Below are positions 8,657 through 17,653 of a stretch of DNA of 64,000 bases, in pieces. The notes below the pieces were generated by a model. The model had not been told where the DNA came from, did no database searches, and saw nothing but the letters and a program-made list of their open reading frames with translations. Position numbers and translations under genes: made by a program. This DNA is from Archangiaceae bacterium (GTDB lineage: Bacteria > Myxococcota > Myxococcia > Myxococcales > Myxococcaceae): the NCBI GenBank assembly GCA_016879935.1, contig JAACJQ010000420.1, positions 1-64,000 on the forward strand, in the 5' to 3' direction. Every line of letters begins with the position of its first letter. Within the stretch, counting starts at the first letter, position 1.

Positions 8657-9220
8657 ATGCTCCACGCGCTGCTGTTGTCGGTACTGGCCCAGCTGCCCGT
8701 CGCGAAACAACCAGACCCTGCGGTGATGGCGTCGACCCTCGCCGAAGCCCGGGCGAAGCGACCCGTCGACGCGAAGGCCCTGCTCGCGCTCACCCAGGGG
8801 CCGATCGACCCCTCGCTCGAGAAGGACCTGATCGAGCGCGACTGGTTGATCGCGGGCGCGTGGGGCTTCGCGTCGAAGGCGTTCAGCCCGAGCTACCTCG
8901 ACGCCGAGCCGACCCAGTTCGTCTTCGAGCGCTACCTCGATCACGGGCGCGGGCTGAACTTCCTCTTCGTTTCGTCTCAGGTGCAGCACACGAACTTCGA
9001 CGCCGCGCCCGCGTGGAGCGTGAGCCTGAAGCGCGTCGGCAAGCAGACCTACTTCGCGATCACCAGCTCGGGCAACACCGAGCTGCACCGGGTCGTGCAG
9101 TACGCGAACGGCGTGCTCGTGCTCGACGTCAGCGCCGACGGCAAGCCGCGCTCGAAGCGCATCGACTTTCGCCAGGTGCGCGTGGCGATGCCGCGGCAGT
9201 TCGAGTCGACGGGCAGGTGA
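8657..9220 (+). CDS. Exported protein of unknown function (187 aa)
   Basis: Starts MLHALLLSVLAQLPVA, a short likely signal peptide, 4 bp after the preceding gene, so the two are probably one transcript. The mature part is about 165 residues with alternating strands (TQFVFERYLDHGRGLNFLF, AWSVSLKRVGKQTYFAIT, GVLVLDVSADGKPRS) suggesting a beta-rich fold. I do not recognise the family. Its TGA directly abuts the stop of the convergent DUF3592 gene, making the shared sequence TGATCA at 9218-9223. Confidence 0.75.
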   Translation: MLHALLLSVLAQLPVAKQPDPAVMASTLAEARAKRPVDAKALLALTQGPIDPSLEKDLIERDWLIAGAWGFASKAFSPSYLDAEPTQFVFERYLDHGRGLNFLFVSSQVQHTNFDAAPAWSVSLKRVGKQTYFAITSSGNTELHRVVQYANGVLVLDVSADGKPRSKRIDFRQVRVAMPRQFESTGR

Positions 9221-9613
9221 TCACCTGACGTACTGCGCGAGCCCGAGCCACGAGAGGAACAGGCCGAAGGCGAAGAGCAGCGCGGGGCGCCACCACGTGC
9301 CGAACCAGTGCAGCACCAGCACCTGGTCGGGCGTCTCGGCGCGCCAGAACACCGTCAGCGTCGTGCCCTCGGGCCAGGCGCGGTGCACCTCGCCTTCGGC
9401 CTGTCGCTCGACGTCACCAGCGCGCAGCCGCACCCGCACCCACTGCTGATGGCCTCGCACCAGCCGCCTGCGAAAGCTCGAGACGACGGTGCCTTCGGCG
9501 CGCACGCCGCGTGTGAGGAAACGAACGGTCGTCCACGTGAAGCGCGCCGCGAAGGCGAGGAGCGTGAGGCCGGCGAGCCCCACCACGGTGAACATCGCGC
9601 GCAGCACGAGCAT
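9221..9613 (-). CDS. DUF3592-like small membrane protein
   Basis: 130 residues with a hydrophobic N-terminal helix (MFTVVGLAGLTLLAFAARF), a central strand-rich soluble part (VRAEGTVVSSFRRRL to GTTLTVFWRAETPDQVLV) and a C-terminal helix (RPALLFAFGLFLSWLGL). This helix-barrel-helix plan matches DUF3592 proteins, whose role is not established. The ATG at 9613 is 3 bp after the thrC stop, so it is translated at the tail of the thr operon. Confidence 0.75.
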   Translation of the reverse strand: MLVLRAMFTVVGLAGLTLLAFAARFTWTTVRFLTRGVRAEGTVVSSFRRRLVRGHQQWVRVRLRAGDVERQAEGEVHRAWPEGTTLTVFWRAETPDQVLVLHWFGTWWRPALLFAFGLFLSWLGLAQYVR

Positions 9614-9616
9614 CGC

Positions 9617-10885
9617 TCAGGCTCTGCGCACCAACGCCGCCGTCAGGGCCGCGAGCGTGGGCTCGAGTGGGTTCGCGATGGCCGGCTTCTGCAGCAACGC
9701 CGCGAGCGGGTCGGGCGGTTCGACCGTCTGGCCGATGAGCGGCTCGACGACCGTCTCGAACTTCGCCGGGTGCGCGGTGGCGGCGATGAGCAGGGGCTTC
9801 GTGTGGCCCTTCGCGCGAAGGCGATCGCGCACCGCCACGCCACACGCCGTGTGAGGGCAGATGGCGGTTCTCGTCGCGCGCCACACGGTGCCGATGGTGC
9901 GCCGAATCGTCTCGTCGTCGACCCAGTCGGCGCTGATCTCGCGACGCAGCGCCGCCTCGTCGGGCCACCAATGCCGAAGGCGCTCGAGGTTGCTTGGCGC
10001 TCCGACGTCCATCGCGTTGGCGAGCGTCGCGACGCTGGGCTTCGGAGCGTAGGTCCCCGTCGAGAAGAAGTCGGGCACCACGCGGTTCGCGTTCGTCGCG
10101 AGGGTGACGTGGCCAATCGGCAGGCCCAGGCGCTTCGCCATCAGGCACGCGAGCGCGTTGCCGAGGTTGCCCGTGGGCACGATGACGTCGATTGGCCCCA
10201 GACCGCGCTGCTGCAGCACGAGCGAGGCGTGCGCGTAGTACGCCATCTGCGGCAACAACCGGCCGAGCGAGATGCTGTTGGCCGACGAGAGCCCGTGCGC
10301 CGCGACCAGCGCCTTGTCGGCGAAGGCCTCCTTCACCACGCGTTGGCAGTCGTCGAACGAGCCACGCACCTTGAAGGTGCGCACGTTGTCGCCGAACGCG
10401 CCGAGCTGATGCGCCTGTCGCGCCGAGACGCGGCCGTCGGGGTAGAGGATGACGACGCGAAAGCCGGGTCTTCGATGAAAGGCCGCAGCGACGGCAGCGC
10501 CCGTGTCTCCCGAGGTCGCCACCAGAATCGTCGTCGGTGGAAGCCCGAGCCGTGAGAGCGCCTCGGCGAGAAAGCGCGCGCCGAAGTCCTTGAAGGCGGC
10601 CGTGGGCCCGTGGAACAGCTCGAGCAGAAACGAGTCGTCGTCGATGGGCAGCAGCGGCGCGTCGAAGGTGAACGCCGCGTGGCAGAGCGCCTGCGCATCG
10701 AGCGTCTCGTGCTGGAAGAGTGGGGTGAGCAGCGTGGTGGCGGTCTCGGCCAACGTCGTGCCCAGCGTCACCGCCGGCCGCGCGTCGAGCGGGATCACGT
10801 ACAGCCCGCCATCGGGCGCCAGCCCTTCGGCGAGCGCCTTCGCCAACGACACCGGCCCTGCGCCTCGCGTGCTCGTGCACTGCAT
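9617..10885 (-). CDS. thrC: Threonine synthase
   Basis: Catalyses the last step of threonine synthesis, O-phosphohomoserine to threonine, using pyridoxal phosphate. The 422-residue protein begins MQCTSTRGAG at the ATG at 10885, chosen because it follows an AGGTGA ribosome site and lies 2 bp after the thrB stop; longer upstream frames overlap thrB. The PLP lysine is in AAFKDFGAR, and the phosphate-binding motifs TSGDTGAAVAAAF and VPTGNLGNALA are present. The length is normal for the family. It is the third gene of thrA-thrB-thrC. Confidence 0.95.
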   Translation of the reverse strand: MQCTSTRGAGPVSLAKALAEGLAPDGGLYVIPLDARPAVTLGTTLAETATTLLTPLFQHETLDAQALCHAAFTFDAPLLPIDDDSFLLELFHGPTAAFKDFGARFLAEALSRLGLPPTTILVATSGDTGAAVAAAFHRRPGFRVVILYPDGRVSARQAHQLGAFGDNVRTFKVRGSFDDCQRVVKEAFADKALVAAHGLSSANSISLGRLLPQMAYYAHASLVLQQRGLGPIDVIVPTGNLGNALACLMAKRLGLPIGHVTLATNANRVVPDFFSTGTYAPKPSVATLANAMDVGAPSNLERLRHWWPDEAALRREISADWVDDETIRRTIGTVWRATRTAICPHTACGVAVRDRLRAKGHTKPLLIAATAHPAKFETVVEPLIGQTVEPPDPLAALLQKPAIANPLEPTLAALTAALVRRA

Positions 10886-10887
10886 CG

Positions 10888-11811
10888 TCAGATCACCTTC
10901 GCTGCGGGCCCGTCGACCTTCGACACCAGCACGTCGGCCTCGAGCTTCACGCTCTTGAAGGCCTCGGCCATCGCGGCGCCAGCCCTGGTCGCCTTCGCCT
11001 TCGACTCGAACCACGCGAACACGCTCGGGCCTGCGCCCGAGATCGACGAGCCCAGCGCGCCGCAGTCGAGCGCTGCTTCTTTCACGCGCTGAAAGCCGGG
11101 AATGAGCTTCGCGCGCCTCGGCTCGACCAACACGTCACGAAACCCACGGCGAATGAGGTCGACGTTCTTCGTCCAGCAGCCGGCGAGCAACAGCGCGAGG
11201 CCTTCGCTCTGCACCACGAAGTCGTGGAGCTCGTACGCGCCCTTCAACGCCGCGCGGGCCTTTCGCGTCTCGAGCACGAAGTGGGGGTGCACGAGCGCGC
11301 AGTGCAGCCCCTTCGGCACCGGCACCTTCACCGGAGCGCCCTTCGCCGGTGCAATCACCAACCCACCCAGCAGCATCGGCGCGACGTTGTCGCCGTGACG
11401 CGAGCCGCTCGCCGCCGCCTCGCCATCCATCGCGAGATCGTAGAGCGTCTCGAGCGACACCGGCTTCTCGAGCACCGCGTTCGCCGCGACGAGCGCCGCC
11501 ACCGCCGACGCTGCAGAGCCGCCCATGCCGCTGCCCAGGGGAATGCCCTTGTCGAGCTCGACCTCGAAGCCGACACCCGGGCGCAGCTTCGCGAGGCCCA
11601 GCAGCGCGCGCCCAGCAGTGTTCGCCTTCGCGTCTCTGGGGAGCTCGGTGACCAGCCCGCGAATCGCCGTGACCCGCACACGGCCGTCGGTCGTTCGTCG
11701 AACGGTCGCGGTGTCGCCGTAGCCCGAGAGCGAATGCCCGAGCATGTCGAAGCCGACCGCCACGTTCCCGATCGACGCCGGCGCGAACGCTCTCGCCTCT
11801 TTCGACGTCAC
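10888..11811 (-). CDS. thrB: Homoserine kinase
   Basis: GHMP-family kinase phosphorylating homoserine with ATP to feed ThrC. The 307-residue protein starts at GTG 11811, overlapping the thrA stop in a GTGA tetranucleotide, an arrangement that usually couples translation. The N-terminus AFAPASIGNVAVGFDMLG is the substrate-side GHMP motif, and GIPLGSGMGGSAASAVAA is the ATP-binding glycine-serine loop. SISGAGPSVFAW near the C-terminus is the third conserved GHMP motif. Normal length, no anomalies. Confidence 0.96.
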   Translation of the reverse strand: MTSKEARAFAPASIGNVAVGFDMLGHSLSGYGDTATVRRTTDGRVRVTAIRGLVTELPRDAKANTAGRALLGLAKLRPGVGFEVELDKGIPLGSGMGGSAASAVAALVAANAVLEKPVSLETLYDLAMDGEAAASGSRHGDNVAPMLLGGLVIAPAKGAPVKVPVPKGLHCALVHPHFVLETRKARAALKGAYELHDFVVQSEGLALLLAGCWTKNVDLIRRGFRDVLVEPRRAKLIPGFQRVKEAALDCGALGSSISGAGPSVFAWFESKAKATRAGAAMAEAFKSVKLEADVLVSKVDGPAAKVI

Positions 11812-14246
11812 AGCCTGGCCCCGAGCGAGGCGGCGATGCGCAGCACGTCGGCGAAGATGCCCGCAGCCGTCACTTCGGGCCCTGCGCCGGGGCCCTGCAC
11901 CACCAGCGGGTTGTTGCGGTACCGCGCCGTCGTGAACTGCACGACGTTGTCGGTGAGCTTGATGTGCGCGAACGCGTGCGTGGTGGGCAGCTCCATGAGG
12001 CCGACCTGCGCCGAGCCCGCGCCTTCGAGCTTCGCCACGTACCGCAGCACGTTGCCGTTCTTCTTCGCCGCCGCGAGCCGGGCCTGCATCGGTGCGTCGA
12101 GCTCCGACAATCGCGTGAGGAACTCGGCCGGCGTCACGCCCTGCAGCGACGCGGGCACCAGCGACTCGACCTTCACGGTGTCGAGCGTCGTCTTCCAGCC
12201 GCTCTCGCGCGCGAGGATCACGAGCTTTCGCGCGACGTCCATACCCGAGAGATCGTCTCGTGGGTCGGGCTCGGTGTACCCCAACTGCCGCGCCTGACCG
12301 ACGAGGGCAGAGAAGGGCGTGATGCCGTCCCAGGTGTTGAAGAGCCACGCGAGCGTGCCCGAGAAGATGCCCTCGATGGCGAGCACCTGATCGCCCGTGT
12401 CGAGCAGATCGCGCAGGGTGGTGATGACCGGCAGCCCGGCGCCGACCGTCGACTCCGCGCGGAAGCGGCCACGCGTCGAGGCCTTCTTGATCGCCTCGTA
12501 GCGCGCGAGCGGCCCCGAGCCTGCGTGCTTGTTGGGCGTCGCGATGTGAATGCCCTTCGCCAACCAGTCGGCGTACCGGCTCGCGACGGCGTCACTCGCA
12601 CTGCAGTCGACGATGAGGGCGTGCGGCAGGTGCTCGGCCTGCACGTGGCTCGCGAACCGATCGAGATCGGCTGGCTGGTCGAGCGGCGCGCCTTCTCCGA
12701 GATGCGTCTCCGACAACGCCATCGACTTGCTGGTGGAGATCGCGCGCACCCGCAGGTCGAGCCCGTTGTTCGCGAGCAGCCGCTCCCGTGCTGCCGAGAG
12801 CTGCTTCAAGAACGTCTTACCCACGTTGCCCGGCCCGATGACGCCGACCGAGATGGTGAGCGCCGAGAGATAGAAGCCCGCGTGCACCGTCTTGAGCGCG
12901 CGCGTCGCGTCGGCGGCGGCGATGGCGACCGAGATGTTCCGCTCCGAGCTGCCCTGGGCGATGGCGCGAACGTTGATGCCGGCCCGGGCGAGCGCGTTGA
13001 AGAGCCGCGCCGCGACGCCGGGAGTGCCGGCCATGCCGTCGCCGACGACCGCGAGCACCGAGATGCCGTGCGTGACCGAGATCGCTTCGACCAGCTTCGA
13101 GTCGAGCTCGCGCCGGAACGCTTCCTGCAGCGCCTTCTTCGCCGCGTCGGCTTCTTTCTCCTGCACCACGGAGCAGATGGAGTGCTCGCTCGAACCCTGG
13201 CTGATCATCACCACCGACACGCCCGCCTGCTTCAGGGCGCCGAACGCGCGCTCCGCCGTGCCGGGCACGCCCATCATGCCGGCGCCCTCGACGTTCACGA
13301 GCGCGAGGCCCGAGAACGCGGTGATGCCCTTCACCGGCACCGAGGCGTCGGTGGTCTTCTCGATGCGCGTGCCAGGCTTCTCGGGCGCGAACGTGTTGCG
13401 AATGATCAGCGGCAGCCCACGCGCGAAGGCCGGCGCCATCGTCTGCGGGTGAATCACCTTCGCGCCGAAGTACGCGAGCTCGCACGCCTCGGAGTACGAC
13501 ATGCGATCGAGCAGCACCGCCTCGGGCACCAGCCGCGGGTCGGCCGAGAGCACGCCGTCGACGTCGGTCCAGATGTGAATCTCTTCGGCGTCGAAGAGCG
13601 CTCCGAAGATCGCACCCGAGTAGTCGCTGCCGTTGCGGCCCAGCGTGGTGATGCGGCCGTTGCGATCGCGCGTGACGAAGCCCGTGATGATGACGCGGTC
13701 GAGCTGCCGGCCCGCCTTCCACGCCTCGAGCTTCTGCCGTGAGATGTTCCAGTCGACCATGGCGCCCAGCGGCGTCTTGTCGACCACCAGCACTTCGCGC
13801 GCGTCGAGCCACGCCGTCTTCTCGCCACGCTCCGCGAGGTGGGCGTCGAGCAGAATCGAGCTGACGACCTCGCCGAGGCCCTGAATCACGTCGAGCAGAT
13901 CGTCCGAGAGCGACCCGAGAAAGGCCTGCGCACTCAAGAGCTCGGTCATGCCGTGCAGCTCTCGATCGAGCTTCGCGATGACGGGGGCGGCCTTGTCTCC
14001 GAGCAGATCGCGCGCCACCTGCCGGTGCTTCTTGGCGAGCGCCTGCGCATCGGCCATCCACGATTGGTCCTTCGCGGCGGCCTTCTTCGTCACGTTGATC
14101 AGCGCGTCGGTCACCTTCGACATCGCCGACACGACGACGGCCTGTCGCTCGTTCTTTCGCGCGACGAGAATGTCGGCCACGGAGCGAATGCGCTCCGACG
14201 TGCCCATGCTGGTTCCACCGAACTTGTGTGCGACGACGCGGCTCAC
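11808..14246 (-). CDS. thrA: Bifunctional aspartokinase / homoserine dehydrogenase
   Basis: An 812-residue fused enzyme for the first and third steps of the aspartate pathway. The aspartokinase domain begins at residue 8 with KFGGTSMG and contains the GRNGSDYSG aspartate/ATP site. Two ACT regulatory domains follow (about 310-460), where feedback inhibition by threonine is expected by analogy with the family. The homoserine dehydrogenase domain starts near residue 463 with the NAD(P) motif VGVIGPGNVGK. The start is GTG 14246 behind GGAGGGG. thrB overlaps its stop, and the cupredoxin gene ends 21 bp upstream. Confidence 0.96.
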   Translation of the reverse strand: MSRVVAHKFGGTSMGTSERIRSVADILVARKNERQAVVVSAMSKVTDALINVTKKAAAKDQSWMADAQALAKKHRQVARDLLGDKAAPVIAKLDRELHGMTELLSAQAFLGSLSDDLLDVIQGLGEVVSSILLDAHLAERGEKTAWLDAREVLVVDKTPLGAMVDWNISRQKLEAWKAGRQLDRVIITGFVTRDRNGRITTLGRNGSDYSGAIFGALFDAEEIHIWTDVDGVLSADPRLVPEAVLLDRMSYSEACELAYFGAKVIHPQTMAPAFARGLPLIIRNTFAPEKPGTRIEKTTDASVPVKGITAFSGLALVNVEGAGMMGVPGTAERAFGALKQAGVSVVMISQGSSEHSICSVVQEKEADAAKKALQEAFRRELDSKLVEAISVTHGISVLAVVGDGMAGTPGVAARLFNALARAGINVRAIAQGSSERNISVAIAAADATRALKTVHAGFYLSALTISVGVIGPGNVGKTFLKQLSAARERLLANNGLDLRVRAISTSKSMALSETHLGEGAPLDQPADLDRFASHVQAEHLPHALIVDCSASDAVASRYADWLAKGIHIATPNKHAGSGPLARYEAIKKASTRGRFRAESTVGAGLPVITTLRDLLDTGDQVLAIEGIFSGTLAWLFNTWDGITPFSALVGQARQLGYTEPDPRDDLSGMDVARKLVILARESGWKTTLDTVKVESLVPASLQGVTPAEFLTRLSELDAPMQARLAAAKKNGNVLRYVAKLEGAGSAQVGLMELPTTHAFAHIKLTDNVVQFTTARYRNNPLVVQGPGAGPEVTAAGIFADVLRIAASLGARL

Positions 14247-14267
14247 GAGACCCCTCCGGCGAAAGAC

Positions 14268-14684
14268 TCACTCCACGAGCAGCATGCCGCTCACCATCAT
14301 GTCCATCGCGCACCCGAACTTGACCTGACCGGCCTTCGTCGGCGTCCACGCGATCTCGACCGGCTTGTTCAGCGGCAGCTCGGCCTTGATGTCGGTGCCC
14401 GAGATGAGCAGCTCGGTCGCGCACGTCGCGTCGGTCGTGCGCGTGACGATGAACTTCACCGGCTCGTTGTTCTTGAGCGTCACGTTGCCGGGCACGAAGC
14501 CGTCCTCCGTCACCTTCAGCTCGACGACCCGCGCGCCTGCTGCAGGCTTCGCGTCGGCCACCGCGGGCTTCACTTCGACGGCCTTCGGAGCCTCGACTGC
14601 CTTCACGGGCTCGGGCGCCTTTGCTTCGTCCTTCTTGCAGGCGGTGATGGTGATGACGGCGATGAGGGCAATGAACGTGCGCAT
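14268..14684 (-). CDS. Cupredoxin-like lipoprotein
   Basis: 138 residues. The start MRTFIALIAVITITAC is a lipoprotein signal with lipobox ITAC, behind AGGAG six bases upstream. A Lys/Pro/Ala/Glu-rich spacer leads to a roughly 90-residue domain resembling Cupredoxin_1 (plastocyanin/EfeO-like). It keeps a Cys in DATCATEL and a Cys-x-Met pattern in KFGCAMDMMVSGML where copper ligands occur in that family; no His ligand is obvious, so copper binding is uncertain. It sits 21 bp before thrA on the same strand and may be first in that operon, though it has no evident link to threonine synthesis. Confidence 0.8.
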   Translation of the reverse strand: MRTFIALIAVITITACKKDEAKAPEPVKAVEAPKAVEVKPAVADAKPAAGARVVELKVTEDGFVPGNVTLKNNEPVKFIVTRTTDATCATELLISGTDIKAELPLNKPVEIAWTPTKAGQVKFGCAMDMMVSGMLLVE

Positions 14685-14792
14685 GTCGGCTCCTGTGGGG
14701 CCTGTGTACCGCCGTGCTGAACGACCTGCATCAGCGGTGATCGTTGTGCCTTCGAGTTGCTAGAGTGCCGGGGCTCCTTCACGAGGTGACGC

Positions 14793-16028
14793 ATGTTGTG
14801 GACAGCCTGGGCCGTCGAGACGCGCAACGCGGAGCAGCGGGAAGGTCACATTCTCGTCCAGGCCAAGGGCGCTGAAGACGAGCCCCGCGCGCCGGTGATG
14901 GTGAACCTCGTGCTCGATCGTTCGGGCTCGATGAAGGGGGCTCCGCTGGCGGCGGCCGTCGAGGCGGCGCAGTCGTTCATCGATCTCGCGGGCCCCGAAG
15001 ACTTCATCGGCCTCGTGTTGTTCGACGGCGTGGCCGAGCAGCGCGTGCCCGTGATGGCGATGGACGTGCGTGGCAAGCAGGCGATGACCGACGCGTTCTC
15101 GCACGTGACGACGGGCCGCGGCACCGCGCTGCACCAGGCCATCGAGGTGGCGACGCGTGGGCTCCAGCGCACGCTCGTTCCCGGCCGCCGCCCACGCCTG
15201 CTGCTGCTCACCGACGGTGAGCCCTCGGTCGGGCCCGACACGCAAGACGCGTTCGACGAGCTCGGCTTGCGGCTCGCCAGGCAGAACGTCGCCGTGCACG
15301 CGCTCGGGCTCGCGCGGCACTACGTCGCCGAGGTGCTCGAGGCGCTCACCCGGCCCTCGGGCAACGGGTTCGAACATGTCGATGGGCCCGAGGGCCTCAA
15401 CGAAGCGATGGGCGCGATCGTCTCGCACCTCTTCGGTCAGGTCGCCGCCGAGGTGCAGGTGCGCGTGCAGCCCGAGGGGCTTGGCGCCATCTCGTGCCGT
15501 CACGGCTTTCCCACCGCGCTCGAGGCCGACGCCCTCGTCATCACGCTCGGAGACGTCTCGCGCGGCTACTCACGGCGCGTGCTCCTCTCGGGGCCGATTC
15601 GCGGCGAGACCTGGAGCGCCATCATCCACGGCTCGTCCCGTGAGCGCGGTGACGTGAAGCACCAGAAGCTCGAGCTCGAGTTCTCGACCCCGGAGTCGTC
15701 GCGCGGTCGCCTCATCGTCGGCCTCAGTCACGAGCTGAACCTCGTCGGAGAAGAGACGGCGGCGTGGCTCTCGCTCGCTCGCCGCGACACCCAGCGCGCC
15801 GAGACCCAGCTCGAGGCGGCAGAGACGGCGCTGCGGGCCATCGTCGCCATGGCGCCAGAAGGACGTCCCGTGCGTCGTCACCTCGAGCGGCTCGCCGATC
15901 TCCGCTCGGCCGTCGAGCGTGGCGAAGGTGACATTCCGCTGCTCATTCGTCGCGCGCAGGCCGCTCGCGCCGGCACGAACGTGAGCCAGGTGATTCCGAT
16001 TCAGAACTACCGCGGCCAGAAGCGCTGA
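14793..16028 (+). CDS. von Willebrand factor A (VWA) domain protein
   Basis: A 411-residue protein with no signal peptide or membrane helix. The VWA domain covers about residues 35-215, with an intact metal-ion adhesion site: DRSGSM, the downstream Thr of TGRGTAL, and LLTDGEPS. This chloride-channel/YfbK-like VWA architecture normally binds Mg2+ and mediates protein contacts. The C-terminal part is a beta-sandwich-like stretch followed by a helical tail (ETAAWLSLARRDTQRAETQLEAAE). The ribosome site GAGGTGA precedes the ATG. It stands alone between divergent and convergent neighbours, so no partner is suggested. Confidence 0.88.
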   Translation: MLWTAWAVETRNAEQREGHILVQAKGAEDEPRAPVMVNLVLDRSGSMKGAPLAAAVEAAQSFIDLAGPEDFIGLVLFDGVAEQRVPVMAMDVRGKQAMTDAFSHVTTGRGTALHQAIEVATRGLQRTLVPGRRPRLLLLTDGEPSVGPDTQDAFDELGLRLARQNVAVHALGLARHYVAEVLEALTRPSGNGFEHVDGPEGLNEAMGAIVSHLFGQVAAEVQVRVQPEGLGAISCRHGFPTALEADALVITLGDVSRGYSRRVLLSGPIRGETWSAIIHGSSRERGDVKHQKLELEFSTPESSRGRLIVGLSHELNLVGEETAAWLSLARRDTQRAETQLEAAETALRAIVAMAPEGRPVRRHLERLADLRSAVERGEGDIPLLIRRAQAARAGTNVSQVIPIQNYRGQKR

Positions 16029-16052
16029 ACAGCGGCTCGATGAACGAGCTCG

Positions 16053-17150
16053 TCAGGCGCCGGGCGCCCAGCTCAACATCGCGTGCAGTGGAATGAAGAG
16101 CGGCGTCGCCGCCTCTCCCAGCAGCACGTCGAAGGGGCCGACGGCGATCAGCGGCTGCGTCAGCGTGATTCCATTGCGGAGCACGAGCTTGATCGGCTTG
16201 CCCACGAGATCGAGCAGCGGCCGGGGGTCGCTCACGGGCCGGCGAGACGGTTGGCGCGCGACGGGAGTGGGCTTCTGCGACAACTTCGGGTCTCGCTCCA
16301 CCTGCGTGCCCAGCGCTTCCCAGGTCTGTCGGGTCGCCATCACCACGACCTGCAGCTTCTCGACGCGGCCCGAGCGCTCGCACTCGAAGGCCACCGGCTG
16401 AACCGCCGTGATCAGATCGAGCACCGTGCGCTCGCCCAGCACCAGGCTCAGCTCGGTCTTGTTCTCGATGAGTGACGCGATGAAGGCGTCGATGGGGGCG
16501 CCGTCGACCGACGCGCGAGCCTTCTTCACCTCGTCACGCCGCTTCGCCCGAGCGCGCCGCGCCAGAAAGTCCTCGACCGACAGCCCGCTCTGCACCACGC
16601 CGAAGGCCTCCGTCAGCTCGAGGTTCGGGTTCTTGTCCATCAGCGTGAAGGCCTGGTCGAAGCGCTTCGCCTCTTCGGCGTGCAGCTTCTTCCAGATGCG
16701 GCACTTCATCTTGCCTTCGAGATCGCCGCGCGCGATTCGGTACGGCACGCGCTCCTTCTTGGCGAGCGCGGCGATCGCCTCGGGCGTCGGTGGCGGGCGC
16801 GGCGTCGAAGGGCCACGAAAACCACCACTGCGCGGCGGGCCCCGGCCAGGCGGTCTCGGGCCCGAAGCGCGTGCAGGCGGAAACCCCGCAGCGACGGGGG
16901 CCACCGAGCTGGTGGGGTGAATCGAAGCGCGGCTCACGGCAGGTGCAGCGGTCGGGCTCACGGGGCGCGGCGCAACTGGCACCACCGCGGGCGTCGACGT
17001 CGCGCTCGTCGTTCGCGGCGCGACCGGCCGCGGCGCAGGGGCAGGGGAGACGGGCCGCGGCGCCACGGGCACCACGCCCGACGCGGGGCCCTTGCGAATC
17101 ACTTCGACCCGCGGCGCAGGCTTCTTGGTCTTGTCGTTCGTGTCGGTCAC
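16053..17150 (-). CDS. Proline-rich protein with C-terminal Hfq/LSm-like domain
   Basis: A 365-residue protein starting at GTG 17150, overlapping the upstream lipoprotein's stop (GTGA). Residues 1-120 are low-complexity Pro/Ala/Val/Arg. Residues 125-210 are a basic helical region (KERVPYRIARGDLEGKMKCR, then a Lys/Arg-rich helix), and 215-290 an alpha/beta segment (LSLVLGERTVLDLITAVQPV). The last 50 residues read like an Sm fold: PIKLVLRNGITLTQPLIAVG and FDVLL as the Sm1 strands, then LFIPLHAMLSW matching the Sm2 position of Hfq's YKHAIST. Hfq proteins bind RNA; RNA binding here is inference from this resemblance. The tail and basic middle may both contact nucleic acid. Confidence 0.75.
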   Translation of the reverse strand: MTDTNDKTKKPAPRVEVIRKGPASGVVPVAPRPVSPAPAPRPVAPRTTSATSTPAVVPVAPRPVSPTAAPAVSRASIHPTSSVAPVAAGFPPARASGPRPPGRGPPRSGGFRGPSTPRPPPTPEAIAALAKKERVPYRIARGDLEGKMKCRIWKKLHAEEAKRFDQAFTLMDKNPNLELTEAFGVVQSGLSVEDFLARRARAKRRDEVKKARASVDGAPIDAFIASLIENKTELSLVLGERTVLDLITAVQPVAFECERSGRVEKLQVVVMATRQTWEALGTQVERDPKLSQKPTPVARQPSRRPVSDPRPLLDLVGKPIKLVLRNGITLTQPLIAVGPFDVLLGEAATPLFIPLHAMLSWAPGA

Positions 17151-17584
17151 GGCGTCACCAGCTCGGGCAACTCGACGGCCCAGCGCTGTGCTTCTTTCAC
17201 CATCGTCACGCGTTCTTGCACGTCTGCTCCCGTGGGGCACGCGCCGCCCGCGTCGAGGGGCTGGCTGCACAGCTTCACGTCGAGCTCGGCCTTCTTCTCA
17301 TCGGCCTTCGCCACGGCGATCGAGACGAGGGGCGACGCTCGCCGCGGCGAGAAGAACGCCAGCAGCGCGGGCTCCTCCTTGATGGTGCCCTTCGACGCCG
17401 CCGAGATCGCCTTCGAGCGCTCGGTCAACAACGCGCGGCTCTTCTCGCTCAGCATCGTGAAGGCCGTCTTCGCGTCCTGCTTGCGCACGGTGTCGCTGAA
17501 GACGCGGAAGGTGCCGTCGGGCGTGGTCGGCGGAGCCTTCTGACAGGCGGTCACCAGAACGAAGAGGAGCAGCGAAGAACGCAT
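17147..17584 (-). CDS. Small lipoprotein, possible NTF2-like fold
   Basis: 145 residues starting MRSSLLLFVLVTACQK, with lipobox VTAC. The mature part begins with a helix containing TFRVFSDTVRKQDAKTAFTM, then a segment with SPRRASPLVSIAVAKADEKK and a C-terminal RVTMVKEAQRWAVELPEL. This helix then curved-sheet pattern is like DUF4878/NTF2-type lipoproteins, but the resemblance is weak. Two cysteines (LCSQ and GACPTG) could form a disulfide. Its TGA overlaps the GTG of the Hfq-like protein, so the two are translationally coupled despite different predicted locations. Confidence 0.8.
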   Translation of the reverse strand: MRSSLLLFVLVTACQKAPPTTPDGTFRVFSDTVRKQDAKTAFTMLSEKSRALLTERSKAISAASKGTIKEEPALLAFFSPRRASPLVSIAVAKADEKKAELDVKLCSQPLDAGGACPTGADVQERVTMVKEAQRWAVELPELVTP

Positions 17585-17653
17585 GGGCCGTCACTTCATA
17601 TACCTGGGAGGGCCGCGCGCGCGCTGCTCCGTTTTCCGACCAGGTGGGGTGGG

